A stretch of 52,068 bases of DNA from Sphingomonadales bacterium. GTDB taxonomy: Bacteria; Pseudomonadota; Alphaproteobacteria; Sphingomonadales; Sphingomonadaceae. Position numbers and translations under genes: made by a program. Location: NCBI GenBank assembly GCA_028289885.1, contig JAQGKX010000020.1:1-52068 (forward strand), written 5' to 3'. The notes beneath the pieces were generated by a model. That model made no database searches. It worked only from the letters and a program-made list of their open reading frames with translations, and had not been told where the DNA came from. Within the stretch, counting starts at the first letter, position 1. Every line of letters begins with the position of its first letter. Shown here in pieces: positions 8,882 to 19,382 of the stretch.

Positions 8882-9913
8882 ATGACGCTGATACTCGGCA
8901 TAGAATCCAGTTGCGACGAGACCGCCGCCGCATTGGTCGACGGCAATCGCGTGATCCTGAGCCATCGGCTCGCCGGGCAGGAGGCCGCCCACGCTCCCTA
9001 TGGCGGCGTCGTCCCCGAAATCGCTGCCCGTGCGCATGTCGAGGCGTTGATCCCGTTGGTCGAAGCCGCGCTGCTCGATGCGCATGCGACGTTGGCCGAT
9101 GTCGATGCCATTGCCGCGACCGCGGGGCCGGGCCTGATCGGTGGCGTCCTGGTGGGCCTCGTCACCGCCAAGGCGCTTGCCCATGCGAGCGGTAAGCCGT
9201 TGATCGCGGTCAATCATCTAGAAGGCCATGCCTTGAGCCCGCGCCTTGCAGACCCGCAACTTCAATTTCCCTATTTGCTGCTGCTGGTCTCGGGCGGCCA
9301 TTGCCAACTGCTGTTCGTTCGCGGTGTCGGAAATTATCGGCGTCTTGCCACTACGATTGACGATGCGGCGGGCGAGGCCTTCGACAAGACGGCCAAACTC
9401 CTTGGTCTCGGCTTCGGTGGCGGTGCCGTGGAGCGCGCCGCTGCAGTCGGCGACGCGCGGGCGGTCAAGCTTCCGCGACCATTGTTCGGATCGCCCGAGC
9501 CGCACTTTTCCTTCGCCGGTCTGAAGAGCGCGGTCCTCCGCGCGCGGGATACCGGCCTGTACCGCGCTGAGGACATTGCCTCTTCTTTCCAGTCGGCAGT
9601 CGTCGATTGCCTTGTCGATCGCACGGCAAGGGCGCTGGCCTCGGCAGAAGGAGCCACCGCGCTCGTCGTCGCTGGCGGCGTTGCTGCAAACACGGCGATC
9701 CGCGCGGCACTGGATGTGCTCGCCACTTCGCATGGCCTGCCTTTCGTCGCGCCACCGCTCTGGCTGTGCACAGACAATGCGGCAATGATCGCATGGGCGG
9801 GTATCGAGCGCTATGATGCGGGCTATCGCGACGCTTTGGATACGCCCGCCTATCCGCGATGGCCGCTTGATCCATCGGCAGAAAAAGCGCGCGGAGCAGG
9901 AGTGAAAGCATGA
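8882..9913 (+). CDS. tsaD: tRNA N6-adenosine threonylcarbamoyltransferase TsaD
   Basis: Transfers the threonylcarbamoyl group to A37 of ANN-decoding tRNAs, working with TsaB/E/C (not in this window). The 343-residue ASKHA-fold protein shows [13 protein letters not shown] at residues 6-18. The metal-binding pair His112/His116 is in [10 protein letters not shown], the phosphate loop is [11 protein letters not shown], and the C-terminal [12 protein letters not shown] supplies the third metal ligand. Length and motifs are complete. Its stop overlaps the gpsA start (ATGA), so the two form an operon. Confidence 0.97.
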   Translation: MTLILGIESSCDETAAALVDGNRVILSHRLAGQEAAHAPYGGVVPEIAARAHVEALIPLVEAALLDAHATLADVDAIAATAGPGLIGGVLVGLVTAKALAHASGKPLIAVNHLEGHALSPRLADPQLQFPYLLLLVSGGHCQLLFVRGVGNYRRLATTIDDAAGEAFDKTAKLLGLGFGGGAVERAAAVGDARAVKLPRPLFGSPEPHFSFAGLKSAVLRARDTGLYRAEDIASSFQSAVVDCLVDRTARALASAEGATALVVAGGVAANTAIRAALDVLATSHGLPFVAPPLWLCTDNAAMIAWAGIERYDAGYRDALDTPAYPRWPLDPSAEKARGAGVKA

Positions 9914-10887
9914 GAATAGGCGTAATTGGCGGCGGTGCATGGGGAACGGCACTGGCCCAGGTGGCAGCATCCGGCGGCGATCCCGTCCAGATATGGGCGC
10001 GCGAACATGACGTCGTGGCGTCGATCAATCGCGAGCATCAGAACCGACTGTTCCTGCCCGACATCATGCTCTCCCCGGCGATTACCGCCACCGACTCGCT
10101 CGCTGATTTGTCGAATTGCGACGCGCTGCTTATCGTTGCGCCGGCCCAGCATCTCCGCAAGGTCCTGAACGACACGCCGGTTGATGCACGCGCGCTGGTG
10201 TTATGCGCCAAGGGCATCGAAAATGGGACAGCGGCACTCATGTCGGAGATCGCGCAGTCTGTTCATCCACGTGCCTCTGTTGCCGTGCTGTCGGGTCCAT
10301 CCTTTGCGGCCGAAGTTGCGCGTGGCCTGCCAACCGCCGTTACCCTTGCCTGCGCAGACAAGAGTGTTGGTCGCGCCCTGGCCGAACGTCTCGTCCGCCC
10401 CCACTTTCGCCCTTATGTTTCGGACGATGTCGTCGGGGCCGAGATTGGCGGCGCAGTAAAGAATGTCCTGGCGATCGCTTGCGGAGTCGTGGCCGGAGCC
10501 AAGCTGGGTGAGAATGCCCGTGCCGCTCTTATCGCCCGCGGATTTGCGGAAATGGTGCGATACGGAGTTGCTCGCGGAGGCAGCGCGGAGACGCTCAGCG
10601 GGCTTTCGGGCCTGGGCGATCTCGTACTCACCTGTTCGTCGGTCGCGTCGCGCAACTTCTCGCTCGGCATGGGGTTGGGCAGGGGCGAATCAGCCGAGTC
10701 CCTGCTATCTGATCGCGCCAGCGTGGCGGAAGGTGCTTTCACCGCGCCGGTCCTCGCTATATCCGCAAAGCAACTTGGCGTCGCCATGCCCGTAGTCGAT
10801 GCCGTCTGTGCTCTCCTTTCCGGCGAATCGAAAGTCGATGCCGTTATTGCCGAGCTCATGTCACGCCCACTCACCAGCGAACGCTAA
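9910..10887 (+). CDS. gpsA: Glycerol-3-phosphate dehydrogenase [NAD(P)+]
   Basis: Reduces dihydroxyacetone phosphate to sn-glycerol-3-phosphate for phospholipid synthesis. The nucleotide-binding motif [15 protein letters not shown] is at residues 3-17, followed by [15 protein letters not shown], the catalytic-region lysine in [13 protein letters not shown], and [14 protein letters not shown]. At 325 residues it has the normal length. The ATGA overlap with tsaD gives the widespread tsaD-gpsA pairing. The stop codon overlaps the stop of the small DUF1674 gene on the other strand by three bases of a shared CTAA. Confidence 0.97.
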   Translation: MRIGVIGGGAWGTALAQVAASGGDPVQIWAREHDVVASINREHQNRLFLPDIMLSPAITATDSLADLSNCDALLIVAPAQHLRKVLNDTPVDARALVLCAKGIENGTAALMSEIAQSVHPRASVAVLSGPSFAAEVARGLPTAVTLACADKSVGRALAERLVRPHFRPYVSDDVVGAEIGGAVKNVLAIACGVVAGAKLGENARAALIARGFAEMVRYGVARGGSAETLSGLSGLGDLVLTCSSVASRNFSLGMGLGRGESAESLLSDRASVAEGAFTAPVLAISAKQLGVAMPVVDAVCALLSGESKVDAVIAELMSRPLTSER

Positions 10888-11054
10888 AAGTCCCAGCAAA
10901 TCCCTTTATTCTCCCAGTCGTTGTACCGCGTCGGCTCCAGCCCCTTCGGCCCGCCCGATTCATCTTGCGCGACAATTGGCTCGGGTTCGGGCACGGGCGT
11001 ATTGGGCGGCAGATCGGCAGGCGGCTTGACGTGAGCCGGACGGTTACCATTCAT
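10884..11054 (-). CDS. DUF1674 / SDHAF4-like succinate dehydrogenase assembly factor
   Basis: A 56-residue ORF that is easy to miss. The N-terminal half is Pro-rich and probably disordered (PPADLPPNTPVPEPEP). The C-terminal half ends in GGPKGLEPTRYNDWENKGIC and WDF, the invariant tail of DUF1674, the family of mitochondrial SDHAF4. Members protect the free flavoprotein subunit of succinate dehydrogenase during complex II assembly. The start is the ATG at 11054; the protein-coding start of the rRNA methyltransferase on the other strand is only 29 bases away. No sdh genes are in the window. The C-terminal match is strong enough to make this a real gene in spite of its size. Confidence 0.88.
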   Translation of the reverse strand: MNGNRPAHVKPPADLPPNTPVPEPEPIVAQDESGGPKGLEPTRYNDWENKGICWDF

Positions 11055-11083
11055 CGCAAATACGCCTCATTACAGGATATATA

Positions 11084-12361
11084 GTGGACAAGTCGGAGCC
11101 AACGCGCACCAATGCAACCCCCGAGGGCGAAATCGCAGGAGCCCGCGCCCGCGTCTCCGCGCTTCGCCTGATCGACGCCGTGCTGCGACAGGGACAGCGG
11201 CTGGACACCTCGGTCATTCATGCGACGCGCAACCTGACGCTGCCCGAGGACCGCGCGCTCGCCATCGCCATCTCCACCGAAGTCCTCCGCCACCTTCCCG
11301 ACCTCGACGCAATGATCGACTCTGCGACTGAAAAACCGCTTCCTCATGACGTAAAGGCGCGGAGCGTCCTCCGCCTCGCACTCGCACAGGCGTTGATCCT
11401 CGGCACCCCGGCCCACGCCGCCATCGCCACCGCACTTCCGCTGGTGCTCGGCGGACCAAGACGCCTCGTCCACGGCGTCTTCGGCACGCTGATGCGGCGC
11501 GGTGCGTTGCTTCCCGAAATCCCCACCCTCCCCGCCGAAGTCATGGAACGCTGGACAAAAGCATGGGGACCGGAGGCGCTGGAAAACGCAGCCAAGGCCA
11601 TCGCCGCGCCGCCGCCCCTCGACCTTGCCCTTCGCGACGAGAACGAGTCGGAAATCGAAGGCGAACAACTCGCCCCGAATCACCGCCGCCTGCCACGCGG
11701 GCTCAGCGTCACCGCGCTCCCCGGCTATGAAGATGGCCGTTTCTGGGTCCAGAACATCGCCGCGCAAATCCCCGTTACGCTTCTGGGGAAGGGTAATGGC
11801 CGCACTGTCCTCGACTTGTGTGCGGCACCGGGCGGCAAAACCATGCAGCTCGCTGCGACCGGCTGGAACGTTATCGCCGTCGAACAACATTCCGGTCGCA
11901 TCCAGCGTCTTCGCGAAAACCTTGCCCGCACTGGCCTCACCGCAGAAATTGTCGAAGCGGATGTCATGGCCTGGGAGCCAGCCGCTCCCGTCGATGCCAT
12001 CCTGCTCGACGCGCCCTGCACCGCAACCGGCATCTTCGCCCGCCACCCCGACGTTCTTCACCGCATCGGCGCAAAGGATATCGCTTCGCTGTCCGCGCTA
12101 CAGGGCCGCATGCTCGCCCGCGCGATCGGATGGCTCAAACCCGACGGACAGCTGGTTTACGCAACCTGCTCGATGGAACCCGAAGAAGGCGAACAGGTCA
12201 TTGCCGCCAGCGGCCTAACGGTCGATCCGGTGAGGGCCGACGAACTTCCGCTCGGACTTGTGCCGGCACCCGAAGGCTGGGTCCGTATTCTGCCGAAACC
12301 AGGGTTGGACGGGTTCTTCATGGCGCGCGTGAAAAGGGATCAAGCCACCGAAGTTGCGTGA
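11084..12361 (+). CDS. RsmB-type 16S rRNA (cytosine-5) methyltransferase
   Basis: SAM-dependent RNA m5C methyltransferase of the RsmB/Sun family. The start is GTG at 11084 with AGGA seven bases upstream. Residues about 20-150 form a NusB-like RNA-binding domain (ARVSALRLIDAVLRQGQRLD). The Rossmann methyltransferase core follows, with LDLCAAPGGKTMQLA (SAM motif I). The two cysteines of the m5C mechanism are in LLDAPCTATG (motif IV) and VYATCSMEPEEGE (motif VI). At 425 residues it has the family length. The last 22 bases overlap the GT87-type gene on the opposite strand. Its promoter must lie inside the DUF1674 gene or in the 29-base gap. Confidence 0.92.
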   Translation: MDKSEPTRTNATPEGEIAGARARVSALRLIDAVLRQGQRLDTSVIHATRNLTLPEDRALAIAISTEVLRHLPDLDAMIDSATEKPLPHDVKARSVLRLALAQALILGTPAHAAIATALPLVLGGPRRLVHGVFGTLMRRGALLPEIPTLPAEVMERWTKAWGPEALENAAKAIAAPPPLDLALRDENESEIEGEQLAPNHRRLPRGLSVTALPGYEDGRFWVQNIAAQIPVTLLGKGNGRTVLDLCAAPGGKTMQLAATGWNVIAVEQHSGRIQRLRENLARTGLTAEIVEADVMAWEPAAPVDAILLDAPCTATGIFARHPDVLHRIGAKDIASLSALQGRMLARAIGWLKPDGQLVYATCSMEPEEGEQVIAASGLTVDPVRADELPLGLVPAPEGWVRILPKPGLDGFFMARVKRDQATEVA

Positions 12362-13629
12362 TGGCCAAGGTTTTCGTCGTATCCGGAAGAACCTCGATCC
12401 GGAGTAACAGGGCCAGCCTTCCAGATCGCCGCTCGCGCGCAGGCAGACAGCAGCGCGATCAGCACGAGCGGACCGATCGGGATGCCAAGGTGCAACGCCA
12501 GGTCGCGCGTCACTAGCGGCAACAGATAGCCAGCAACAAGGACCGCCTTCTCCCATGACAGGAAGCCACGACGCAGGGCCTCGGAAAACAACCAGGCGAG
12601 TGGAATGGCGGTTGTGGTCAGGTCGTAGTCGAGGAAAAAAGGGCTGATCAACGCACCGGCGCAGACGCACACGGCTGCGTCGCCACCCCGCTGGATATCA
12701 CGCCGCCAGGTCACGCGAGCCAGCAAGGCTGCTGCACCAACGGCGACAGCCGCCTGCACCACATAACCGAGAGCAACGCCTCCATGAAGTATTTGAACGG
12801 CGGCGAACACGCTTACCAGCTTGCCGGGCTCGACCAGCCCATGTTCGAGGATACCGCGCCCGGTTTCGCTACCCGACAAGAATCCGTTCCATGCGCCCGT
12901 TCCAAACACAAACCACGACGCGATACACAGCAGCAACGCCATGGCGGACCCCGACAGCATGACGCGCCAGCGCGCGCTCGCGAAAATTAACACAGGAATC
13001 GCAAAAGCCATCTGCGGCTTGATGATCAAGGCCCCCAGCAAGGCACCGGCGATCAACGGTCGTCGATCGAGCAGCCACAGCCCGCCCCCCAGCAACGCCG
13101 CCGTCAGGAAGCCGTTCTGGCCATGACCAACATTCATGATCACCGCCGGATAGGCAAGAATCGTCATCGTCGCCCCGCGTACTGCCCCGGCATGATCGCC
13201 GAGCCAGCGTCGCACGACCAGCCAATAGGCCGTCCCGGTGGTCACCAGCCAGATCGTCAGCGATATGAAATAGGGTGCAAGTCCCAGTGGCAGGCAAAGC
13301 AACAGGAATGGTGGCGGATAGAGGAAGGATGACAGGCCGGGATCGACGGGCATCGACCCGCGCTCCACCGCATAAAGCTGCGTGAGGTCGTAAACCGCTG
13401 AAGCCTTCCCGCTCAACGCCAGCGTCGAGGCCGACCAGAAGGCGAGAAAGTCGGTCCCCAGGGGCTTGCCGGTCAAATCGATGCCATGGCGCGAGGACAC
13501 AATCATGACGAACACGACCAGCAGGGTCACGATCGACAATATCAACCGATACATGCGTGCACGTTCCACGTCGAACCAGCCCATCAGGCGTACCAGATCG
13601 ATCATTCTGCTGAAGGCGCTGCTTGGCAT
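12340..13629 (-). CDS. GT87-like (DUF2029) polytopic glycosyltransferase
   Basis: A 429-residue membrane protein with around ten hydrophobic segments. DUF2029/GT87 features are [20 protein letters not shown] near residue 57 (the Asp in the first large periplasmic loop of GT-C enzymes), [18 protein letters not shown], and [16 protein letters not shown] (the conserved GQ-N motif). It probably uses a polyprenyl-phosphate sugar donor on the periplasmic side, as the mycobacterial mannosyl/arabinosyl relatives do. The acceptor is unknown. It is convergent with the methyltransferase gene and divergent from rpe; there is no obvious functional partner nearby. Confidence 0.8.
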   Translation of the reverse strand: MPSSAFSRMIDLVRLMGWFDVERARMYRLILSIVTLLVVFVMIVSSRHGIDLTGKPLGTDFLAFWSASTLALSGKASAVYDLTQLYAVERGSMPVDPGLSSFLYPPPFLLLCLPLGLAPYFISLTIWLVTTGTAYWLVVRRWLGDHAGAVRGATMTILAYPAVIMNVGHGQNGFLTAALLGGGLWLLDRRPLIAGALLGALIIKPQMAFAIPVLIFASARWRVMLSGSAMALLLCIASWFVFGTGAWNGFLSGSETGRGILEHGLVEPGKLVSVFAAVQILHGGVALGYVVQAAVAVGAAALLARVTWRRDIQRGGDAAVCVCAGALISPFFLDYDLTTTAIPLAWLFSEALRRGFLSWEKAVLVAGYLLPLVTRDLALHLGIPIGPLVLIALLSACARAAIWKAGPVTPDRGSSGYDENLGHHATSVA

Positions 13630-13760
13630 CTGCTGTCCATATTGGCATGCCCGCTAATTATTTGGAAATGCCCCGGTTGGTTGTCGTAAATGCGGTCCAC
13701 TTTACCGTAATAGCCGTCGTGTCTTGCCCCTCCCGAATCACCCGGCTAAGGCAAAATGCG

Positions 13761-14453
13761 ATGACTTCTCCTGTCCGTATCGCCCCCTCCATTCTTTCCG
13801 CGGACTTCGCCTGCCTCGGTGAAGAAGTTCGCGCGCTCGAAGCGGCGGGTGCGGACTGGATCCATGTCGATGTGATGGACGGGCATTTTGTCCCGAACAT
13901 CACTATCGGACCTGCTGTCGTAAAGGCACTGCGACCCCATACGAAGCTGCCGTTCGACGTTCATCTGATGATTTCGCCGGTCGATGGTTTCCTTGATGCG
14001 TTTGCCGATGCCGGTGCCGACATCATCACGGTGCATCCAGAGGCCGGGGCGCACATTCACCGAACCGTCCAGCATATCAAATCGCTGGGCAAGCTGGCGG
14101 GTGTGTCGCTTAATCCCGGTACACCGGCAAAGATGCTCGATTACCTGATCGACGATATCGATCTGGTGCTGATCATGAGCGTCAATCCGGGTTTTGGGGG
14201 CCAGAGTTTCATCGAAAGCCAGCTTCGCAAGATTGAGGCTGTGCGCAAGATGATCGACAAGACGGGGCGCGACATTAGGCTTGAGGTCGATGGTGGCATC
14301 GACAACGCCACCGCCGTTCGCGCGATCGGTGCAGGAGCCGATGTGCTGGTTGCCGGAACCGCTACATTCCGGGGTGGACCCGCCGCCTATGCCTCCAACA
14401 TCGCCGGACTGAAAAAAGCCGGGAAAAATATCGAAGGCCTGCAAAACGCGTGA
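13761..14453 (+). CDS. rpe: Ribulose-phosphate 3-epimerase
   Basis: Interconverts ribulose-5-phosphate and xylulose-5-phosphate in the pentose phosphate pathway. The ATG at 13761 is chosen because the family begins there ([19 protein letters not shown]); upstream frame sequence is non-conserved. TIM-barrel motifs present are [20 protein letters not shown] (metal-binding Asp/His), FDVHLMI, the [12 protein letters not shown] phosphate loop, and [11 protein letters not shown]. At 230 residues it is complete. The TGA stop overlaps the GTG start of the heparinase-family gene. Confidence 0.96.
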   Translation: MTSPVRIAPSILSADFACLGEEVRALEAAGADWIHVDVMDGHFVPNITIGPAVVKALRPHTKLPFDVHLMISPVDGFLDAFADAGADIITVHPEAGAHIHRTVQHIKSLGKLAGVSLNPGTPAKMLDYLIDDIDLVLIMSVNPGFGGQSFIESQLRKIEAVRKMIDKTGRDIRLEVDGGIDNATAVRAIGAGADVLVAGTATFRGGPAAYASNIAGLKKAGKNIEGLQNA

Positions 14454-16213
14454 GCCGCAATGGCTCAGAAGGTACCGGGCCATCGGATGTCCCGGTGGAC
14501 GCCCCGGGAGCCGAAATAGAAGCCGGCAAGCGCCTCGTGCGTTTTGGCGGGGACAAGGGATTGTCGCTCGGCGAACGGCTCTCCAATCATTTCCACCGAC
14601 TAACCTGGACAACGCCGCTCCACGCTCTGCGACTGCAGGGACGCTTTCCACTGAAGCTGCTGGTCGTACCGAACGATCCGCTTCCCGGTAATCGCCATGC
14701 GGGCCAATGGCTGCTTTCAGGGACAATGCGCTGGCAAGGCGAGGCGGTTGCCGTCGACGATCTCGATATGTCGGGCGTGGGTTATTCGGTCGGCTTCAAC
14801 GATTATCTCCAGCGCTTCGAATGGTTGCGCGATCTGGCGGCAACGAGTTCGCGCGCACAGGCGGCCCCGATTGCCGAGCGGTTGATGCGCAAATGGCTGG
14901 CGGCGCATGGCGAGCATGTCAGCGACAATGCCTGGCGGCATGACCTGTGCGGGTGGCGAATCATGTTGTGGGCCGCACATGCGCCCCTGATCCTGTCATC
15001 CACGGATATTGTTTATCGATCGGCGGTTCTCAATGCGCTTGCCCGCATGGCGCGCCATCTCGATCGCGGCGCAGACCGTGCACCACAGGGCAACCAGCGC
15101 GTTGCTGCATGGGTTGGCGTCGTTGCAGCCGGTCTGACCATTCCCGGCGGTGAGCCACGTCTGGCATTCGGTGAAACTGGCCTGCAACGTGCCCTGGGCG
15201 CAGGGTTCAGCGAGGATGGAGGCACCATTGCTCGCAGTCCGCACGACCAGATCGATGCTATCGTGCTTCTGTCGATGCTCGGGCAGGTTTATGAAGCGCG
15301 CAGGCGGGACGTGCCCGAGTTCCTTGAAAACGTGAAATTACGTGCGGTCGCTGCCTTGCTTGGCATCACGATGGGCGATGGCGCATTGTCGAGTTGGCAG
15401 GGTTCGGGGCCGATCGGCGCAGACCGCATCGAACAGGTCGTCGCGGCGAGCGGTGTCCGCACCCGGCCACTTCGCCAGGCGCGCGATTGGGGATATCAAC
15501 GACTTGCGGCGGGCGGGACCGTCATGGTGATGGACGCCGCACCACCCCCGGCGAGTCGCCTCGACGGACTTGGCTGTGCTTCTACGCTCGCCTTCGAACT
15601 GTCCGACGGGATGCAGCGCCTCATCGTCAATTGTGGCGGTGCCCGCGGCAGCACGGCAATTCCGCCGCATCTTGTGCAGGGCCTGAGAACGACCGCAGCG
15701 CATTCCACCCTAACGGTCGGGGACAGCAATTCCACGGCGATCCTTGCCGATGGTGGTTTGGGGCAGGGCGTCAACACCATAGAGATTGATCGGCAGGAAT
15801 TGGAAGGCGGCAGCCGGATCGATGCGAGCCATGACGGTTATGCGCGACGCTATGGCTTCATCCACAAGCGCACGCTGGCGCTGTCCGGCAACGGGCGCGA
15901 ACTGCGCGGGGAGGATGCGTTGCTCCCTTCACCGCGCCGCCGCCGACGTTCGTCGAGTGCTGCTTTCGCGATCCGTTTCCATCTGGCACCGGGAGTCGAG
16001 GTGACGCCGACCGCCGATGGGCAAGCGGCGTTGCTGCGTATCGATCATGGGCCGCTGTGGCAGTTTCGCTGTCGGGGCGGCACCCTGAGTGTCGAGGAAA
16101 GTCTTTGGGTCGATGCGACTGGACGGCCACGCGCAACAGTCCAGTTCGTCGTGACGGGTGTAGCACCCGCAGGCGGCGCAAGCATCGGCTGGTTATTGAA
16201 AAAAGCTGGGTAA
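14450..16213 (+). CDS. Heparinase II/III-family protein
   Basis: A 587-residue protein starting at a GTG that overlaps the rpe stop (GTGA). Residues about 35-330 are an alpha-helical toroid ([39 protein letters not shown]). The C-terminal half is beta-rich with [20 protein letters not shown] and [17 protein letters not shown], the usual heparinase_II_III signature including the AHSTL motif. No secretion signal is evident at the N-terminus. In many alphaproteobacteria such a gene lies directly before purH, as here, so the location is conserved. The true substrate of this subgroup has not been established, and neither heparin lyase activity nor export should be assumed. Confidence 0.85.
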   Translation: MSRNGSEGTGPSDVPVDAPGAEIEAGKRLVRFGGDKGLSLGERLSNHFHRLTWTTPLHALRLQGRFPLKLLVVPNDPLPGNRHAGQWLLSGTMRWQGEAVAVDDLDMSGVGYSVGFNDYLQRFEWLRDLAATSSRAQAAPIAERLMRKWLAAHGEHVSDNAWRHDLCGWRIMLWAAHAPLILSSTDIVYRSAVLNALARMARHLDRGADRAPQGNQRVAAWVGVVAAGLTIPGGEPRLAFGETGLQRALGAGFSEDGGTIARSPHDQIDAIVLLSMLGQVYEARRRDVPEFLENVKLRAVAALLGITMGDGALSSWQGSGPIGADRIEQVVAASGVRTRPLRQARDWGYQRLAAGGTVMVMDAAPPPASRLDGLGCASTLAFELSDGMQRLIVNCGGARGSTAIPPHLVQGLRTTAAHSTLTVGDSNSTAILADGGLGQGVNTIEIDRQELEGGSRIDASHDGYARRYGFIHKRTLALSGNGRELRGEDALLPSPRRRRRSSSAAFAIRFHLAPGVEVTPTADGQAALLRIDHGPLWQFRCRGGTLSVEESLWVDATGRPRATVQFVVTGVAPAGGASIGWLLKKAG

Positions 16214-16215
16214 AA

Positions 16216-17784
16216 ATGACGAATATCAAGATCAAACGTGCGCTCCTGTCGGTTTCGGACAAGGGCGGCCTCATTCCGCTTGGACAGGCACTCGCCCGTC
16301 ACGGTGTCGAACTCGTATCGACCGGCGGGACTGCGCTGGCGTTACGCGCAGCCGGGCTTGCCGTGCGTGATATCGACGATCTGACCGGCTTTCCGGAAAT
16401 GATGGACGGTCGGGTTAAAACGCTGCACCCCGTCGTCCATGGCGGTTTGCTCGCAGTGCGTGACAATGCCGAACATGTTGCCTCGATGAAGGAGCATGGC
16501 ATTGGCGCAATCGATCTGGTCGTGGTCAATCTCTATCCGTTCGCGGCGACGGTCGCGAAGGGCGCTGCCCGCGACGAGATCATCGAGAATATCGACATTG
16601 GCGGCCCATCGATGATCCGCTCGGCAGCCAAGAACCATGCGTTCGTGGCGATCGTCACCGATCCGGGCGACTATCGTGAATTGATGGCTGCGTTGGATGA
16701 AGGCGAAGGTGTCATTTCACTCGAGTTGCGCCGGAAATATGCGGCGAAGGCCTATGCGGCAACGGCAAGCTATGATGCGATGATAGCAAACTGGTTTGCT
16801 ACAGTCGATCAGGGAGAGCAATTCCCTGAAGTCCTGACGGTCACGGCGACGCGTGCGGAAATCCTTCGTTATGGCGAGAACCCGCACCAGCAAGCTGCGC
16901 TCTATACCGCATCGGGCGCTTCGCACGCGACCCAGATTCAGGGCAAGGCACTCAGCTATAACAATTACGCCGACGCCGACGCTGCACTCGATTTACTAAG
17001 CGAGTTTCGCGATGGTCCGCCGACGGTGGTCATCGTGAAACATGCGAACCCTTGCGGCGTCGCATCTGCGCCGACGTTGAGTCAGGCCTATTTGCAAGCG
17101 CTGGCCTGCGATACCGTTTCGGCTTTCGGGGGCATCGTCTGCGTCAACAGGCCGCTCGATCGGGAAACTGCCGAACTGATCACTTTGATCTTTACCGAAG
17201 TCGTGATCGCGCCCGACGCCGATGATGCCGCCCGCGCGATATTCGCTACCAAGAAGAACCTCCGACTGCTGCTGACCGGCGACCTGCCCGATCCGGCGCG
17301 TTCCGGAATGACGTTGAAGACCATCGCGGGCGGATACCTGTTGCAATCGCGCGATGCCGGGCGTCTGGGCGAATTGCAGGTGGTCACCAAACGAGCGCCG
17401 ACCGAGAGCGAACTGGCCGATTGCCGCTTTGCCTGGACCGTCGCCAAGCACACCAAGTCCAATGCCATCGTTTATGCCAAGGACGGCAGCACCGCCGGGA
17501 TTGGGGCAGGCCAGATGAACAGACTTGAGTCCGCGCGGATCGCGGCATGGAAGGCGAAGGACGCTGCCGACAAAGCAGGGTGGACCCAGCCTCGCACCAT
17601 CGGATCTGCGGTCGCCTCCGACGCGTTCTTTCCATTCGCCGATGGTCTGCTAACGGCGGTGGAGGCGGGTGCGACGGCGGTCATACAACCGGGCGGTTCG
17701 ATCCGGGACGATGAGGTAATTGCCGCCGCTGACGCCGCAAACCTTGCGATGGTGTTTACCGGGATGCGACACTTTCGGCATTAA
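16216..17784 (+). CDS. purH: Bifunctional AICAR transformylase / IMP cyclohydrolase
   Basis: Performs the last two steps of de novo IMP synthesis. The ATG at 16216 is two bases after the heparinase-family stop; upstream in-frame sequence lies within that gene. Residues 1-150 are the cyclohydrolase domain ([42 protein letters not shown]). The remainder is the transformylase, with [28 protein letters not shown] and the terminal [20 protein letters not shown] and [10 protein letters not shown]. At 522 residues it is complete. The 3' end overlaps the convergent flippase gene by 29 bases. Confidence 0.97.
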   Translation: MTNIKIKRALLSVSDKGGLIPLGQALARHGVELVSTGGTALALRAAGLAVRDIDDLTGFPEMMDGRVKTLHPVVHGGLLAVRDNAEHVASMKEHGIGAIDLVVVNLYPFAATVAKGAARDEIIENIDIGGPSMIRSAAKNHAFVAIVTDPGDYRELMAALDEGEGVISLELRRKYAAKAYAATASYDAMIANWFATVDQGEQFPEVLTVTATRAEILRYGENPHQQAALYTASGASHATQIQGKALSYNNYADADAALDLLSEFRDGPPTVVIVKHANPCGVASAPTLSQAYLQALACDTVSAFGGIVCVNRPLDRETAELITLIFTEVVIAPDADDAARAIFATKKNLRLLLTGDLPDPARSGMTLKTIAGGYLLQSRDAGRLGELQVVTKRAPTESELADCRFAWTVAKHTKSNAIVYAKDGSTAGIGAGQMNRLESARIAAWKAKDAADKAGWTQPRTIGSAVASDAFFPFADGLLTAVEAGATAVIQPGGSIRDDEVIAAADAANLAMVFTGMRHFRH

Positions 17785-19315
17785 GGTCGCCGACAGCGAT
17801 TTGGCTGGGTCCGCGGCGTTTCAGTCGAAAGAGTTCGCGGTCGTCGGTGCCGAACCCAAAATACCATAGCGTCGCCAGATAGCTGGCTGCGATGGCTGGG
17901 ATGCCGATGGCAAGCTCCGCCCATTCGGGCAGATATTCGGTGGCCGCCCATCCCACGACCGACCCGACAAGAGCCGCCCAGACCAGTGCCCAGCGCCATC
18001 CCGTCACGGGTGCGTCCAACAGCCGGGACAGCAGCCGCGCCTTAAGTATAGACCCCAGCCCAAGCGCGAGCAGCAAGCCCAGCGCGGGGGCGGCGGCCTG
18101 GTAATAAAGCGGCAAGCGACCATCGCCTGAGAAAAACCCGGGTAGCCTGATTTCGCGAGCACCATAAAGCAGCGCGAAGCACAGCGCCGCCTCGATCCCA
18201 ATAACGAACAGCGAAACCATCGCGTTCCGTCCCCGCGCAACATAGACCAGGGCCGATTCAGAGACCGCTGCTGTCGCCGCCATAAATTCTGCCGCCAGCA
18301 ACAGGGCCAGCGCACCTGTACCCGCGACGAAGTTCGGCCCGATTACTCCCATCACGGCTTCTCCGGGAATGCCGATCATCAAGGCGGTGCCGAGTTGCGC
18401 GCCGATAATCCAGAATCCGACCTGGCTGACCTGTTGCGCAACCGCCCTTGTGTTTCCGGCCGTCAGGTTCTGGCTAATCACCGGTGCTAAAATCGAATCG
18501 AAGCTGGTCTTGAGTTTCTGAGGGATCGACGCGATCTGTTGCGCCATCCAGTAAACGGCGACCGCAGCGGGGGGCAGGAACAGCCCCAGCATCGCGACGT
18601 CGATGCGTCGCGATGCCCATTCGATGGCGTCGGCGGCGGCGAGAGGGGTGTTCCGGCGAGCAAGCCCTACGATCAGATCGAGACGAGGTCGCCAGAGGCG
18701 GGGCCATCCGTAGCTCCGGATCAGCGGTATCATCGACGCGACAAAGGCCGCGATCATCGACAGCACATAGGAAATGATCAAGCCGTCGCGTTTCGTGACG
18801 AACGCCAGAGCAAATGCGGCAATGCCAAGCGTCCACGGTTCGACAATCGACCGGGCTCGCACCGTTGCAGCAACATTGAGCCGATAGGCCAGTGCCGACA
18901 GGGCAACATCGGCCGATGCGATCAGGATCACGACGAGCGGCAGCAGTCGATCGAGACCATTCAACGCACTGTTCGGGAACATCAGTTCCGGAACGGCAAT
19001 CAGGAACGCCCCAATGGCCAGTGAGGCGAGGACACACACGATCAGGGCATCCCAAACCTCATGCGCATGATCGCGCTTGCTGTCGGTAAGTTGTTTGGCA
19101 AGTCCGCGTTTCAGCCCCATCGTCGCGAGCTGGGCAGCAAATTCGACCACAATGATCGCATAGGCAAAACGGCCAAGCGCATCGAGGCCGTACATGCGCC
19201 CGGCGATGAATAGAAACGGGAAGCGGGCGGCGAGCCGCAACAGGAAACCCAGGAAATTCGTGCGCCCTCCCCGTGCCAATGTGGCGAGATCGCCCTCTGG
19301 CGCAGCTATGGTCAA
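17756..19315 (-). CDS. Wzx/MATE-like oligosaccharide flippase
   Basis: A 519-residue polytopic membrane protein with about 12-14 hydrophobic segments. The N-terminal pattern of polysaccharide-transporter flippases is visible ([20 protein letters not shown] then [20 protein letters not shown]). It presumably flips a lipid-linked sugar across the inner membrane. The start is uncertain: the only sensible initiator is TTG at 19315, since the next ATG codons are inside the first membrane helix region. No polymerase, ligase or glycosyltransferase is adjacent, so its substrate cannot be inferred. It is convergent with purH, overlapping 29 bases; no terminator is visible there. Confidence 0.82.
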   Translation of the reverse strand: MTIAAPEGDLATLARGGRTNFLGFLLRLAARFPFLFIAGRMYGLDALGRFAYAIIVVEFAAQLATMGLKRGLAKQLTDSKRDHAHEVWDALIVCVLASLAIGAFLIAVPELMFPNSALNGLDRLLPLVVILIASADVALSALAYRLNVAATVRARSIVEPWTLGIAAFALAFVTKRDGLIISYVLSMIAAFVASMIPLIRSYGWPRLWRPRLDLIVGLARRNTPLAAADAIEWASRRIDVAMLGLFLPPAAVAVYWMAQQIASIPQKLKTSFDSILAPVISQNLTAGNTRAVAQQVSQVGFWIIGAQLGTALMIGIPGEAVMGVIGPNFVAGTGALALLLAAEFMAATAAVSESALVYVARGRNAMVSLFVIGIEAALCFALLYGAREIRLPGFFSGDGRLPLYYQAAAPALGLLLALGLGSILKARLLSRLLDAPVTGWRWALVWAALVGSVVGWAATEYLPEWAELAIGIPAIAASYLATLWYFGFGTDDRELFRLKRRGPSQIAVGDLNAESVASR

Positions 19316-19382
19316 CGACAGTCCCGATTGTTGCGACCCGCATGCAGAGGGCGACGACTGGCCGGGGCTTCAATCAAACGCG

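Noticed and set aside
14450-16213. Heparin lyase for host glycan degradation
   Set aside because: No signal peptide, and the rpe-heparinase-purH setting is a conserved housekeeping neighbourhood in this class.
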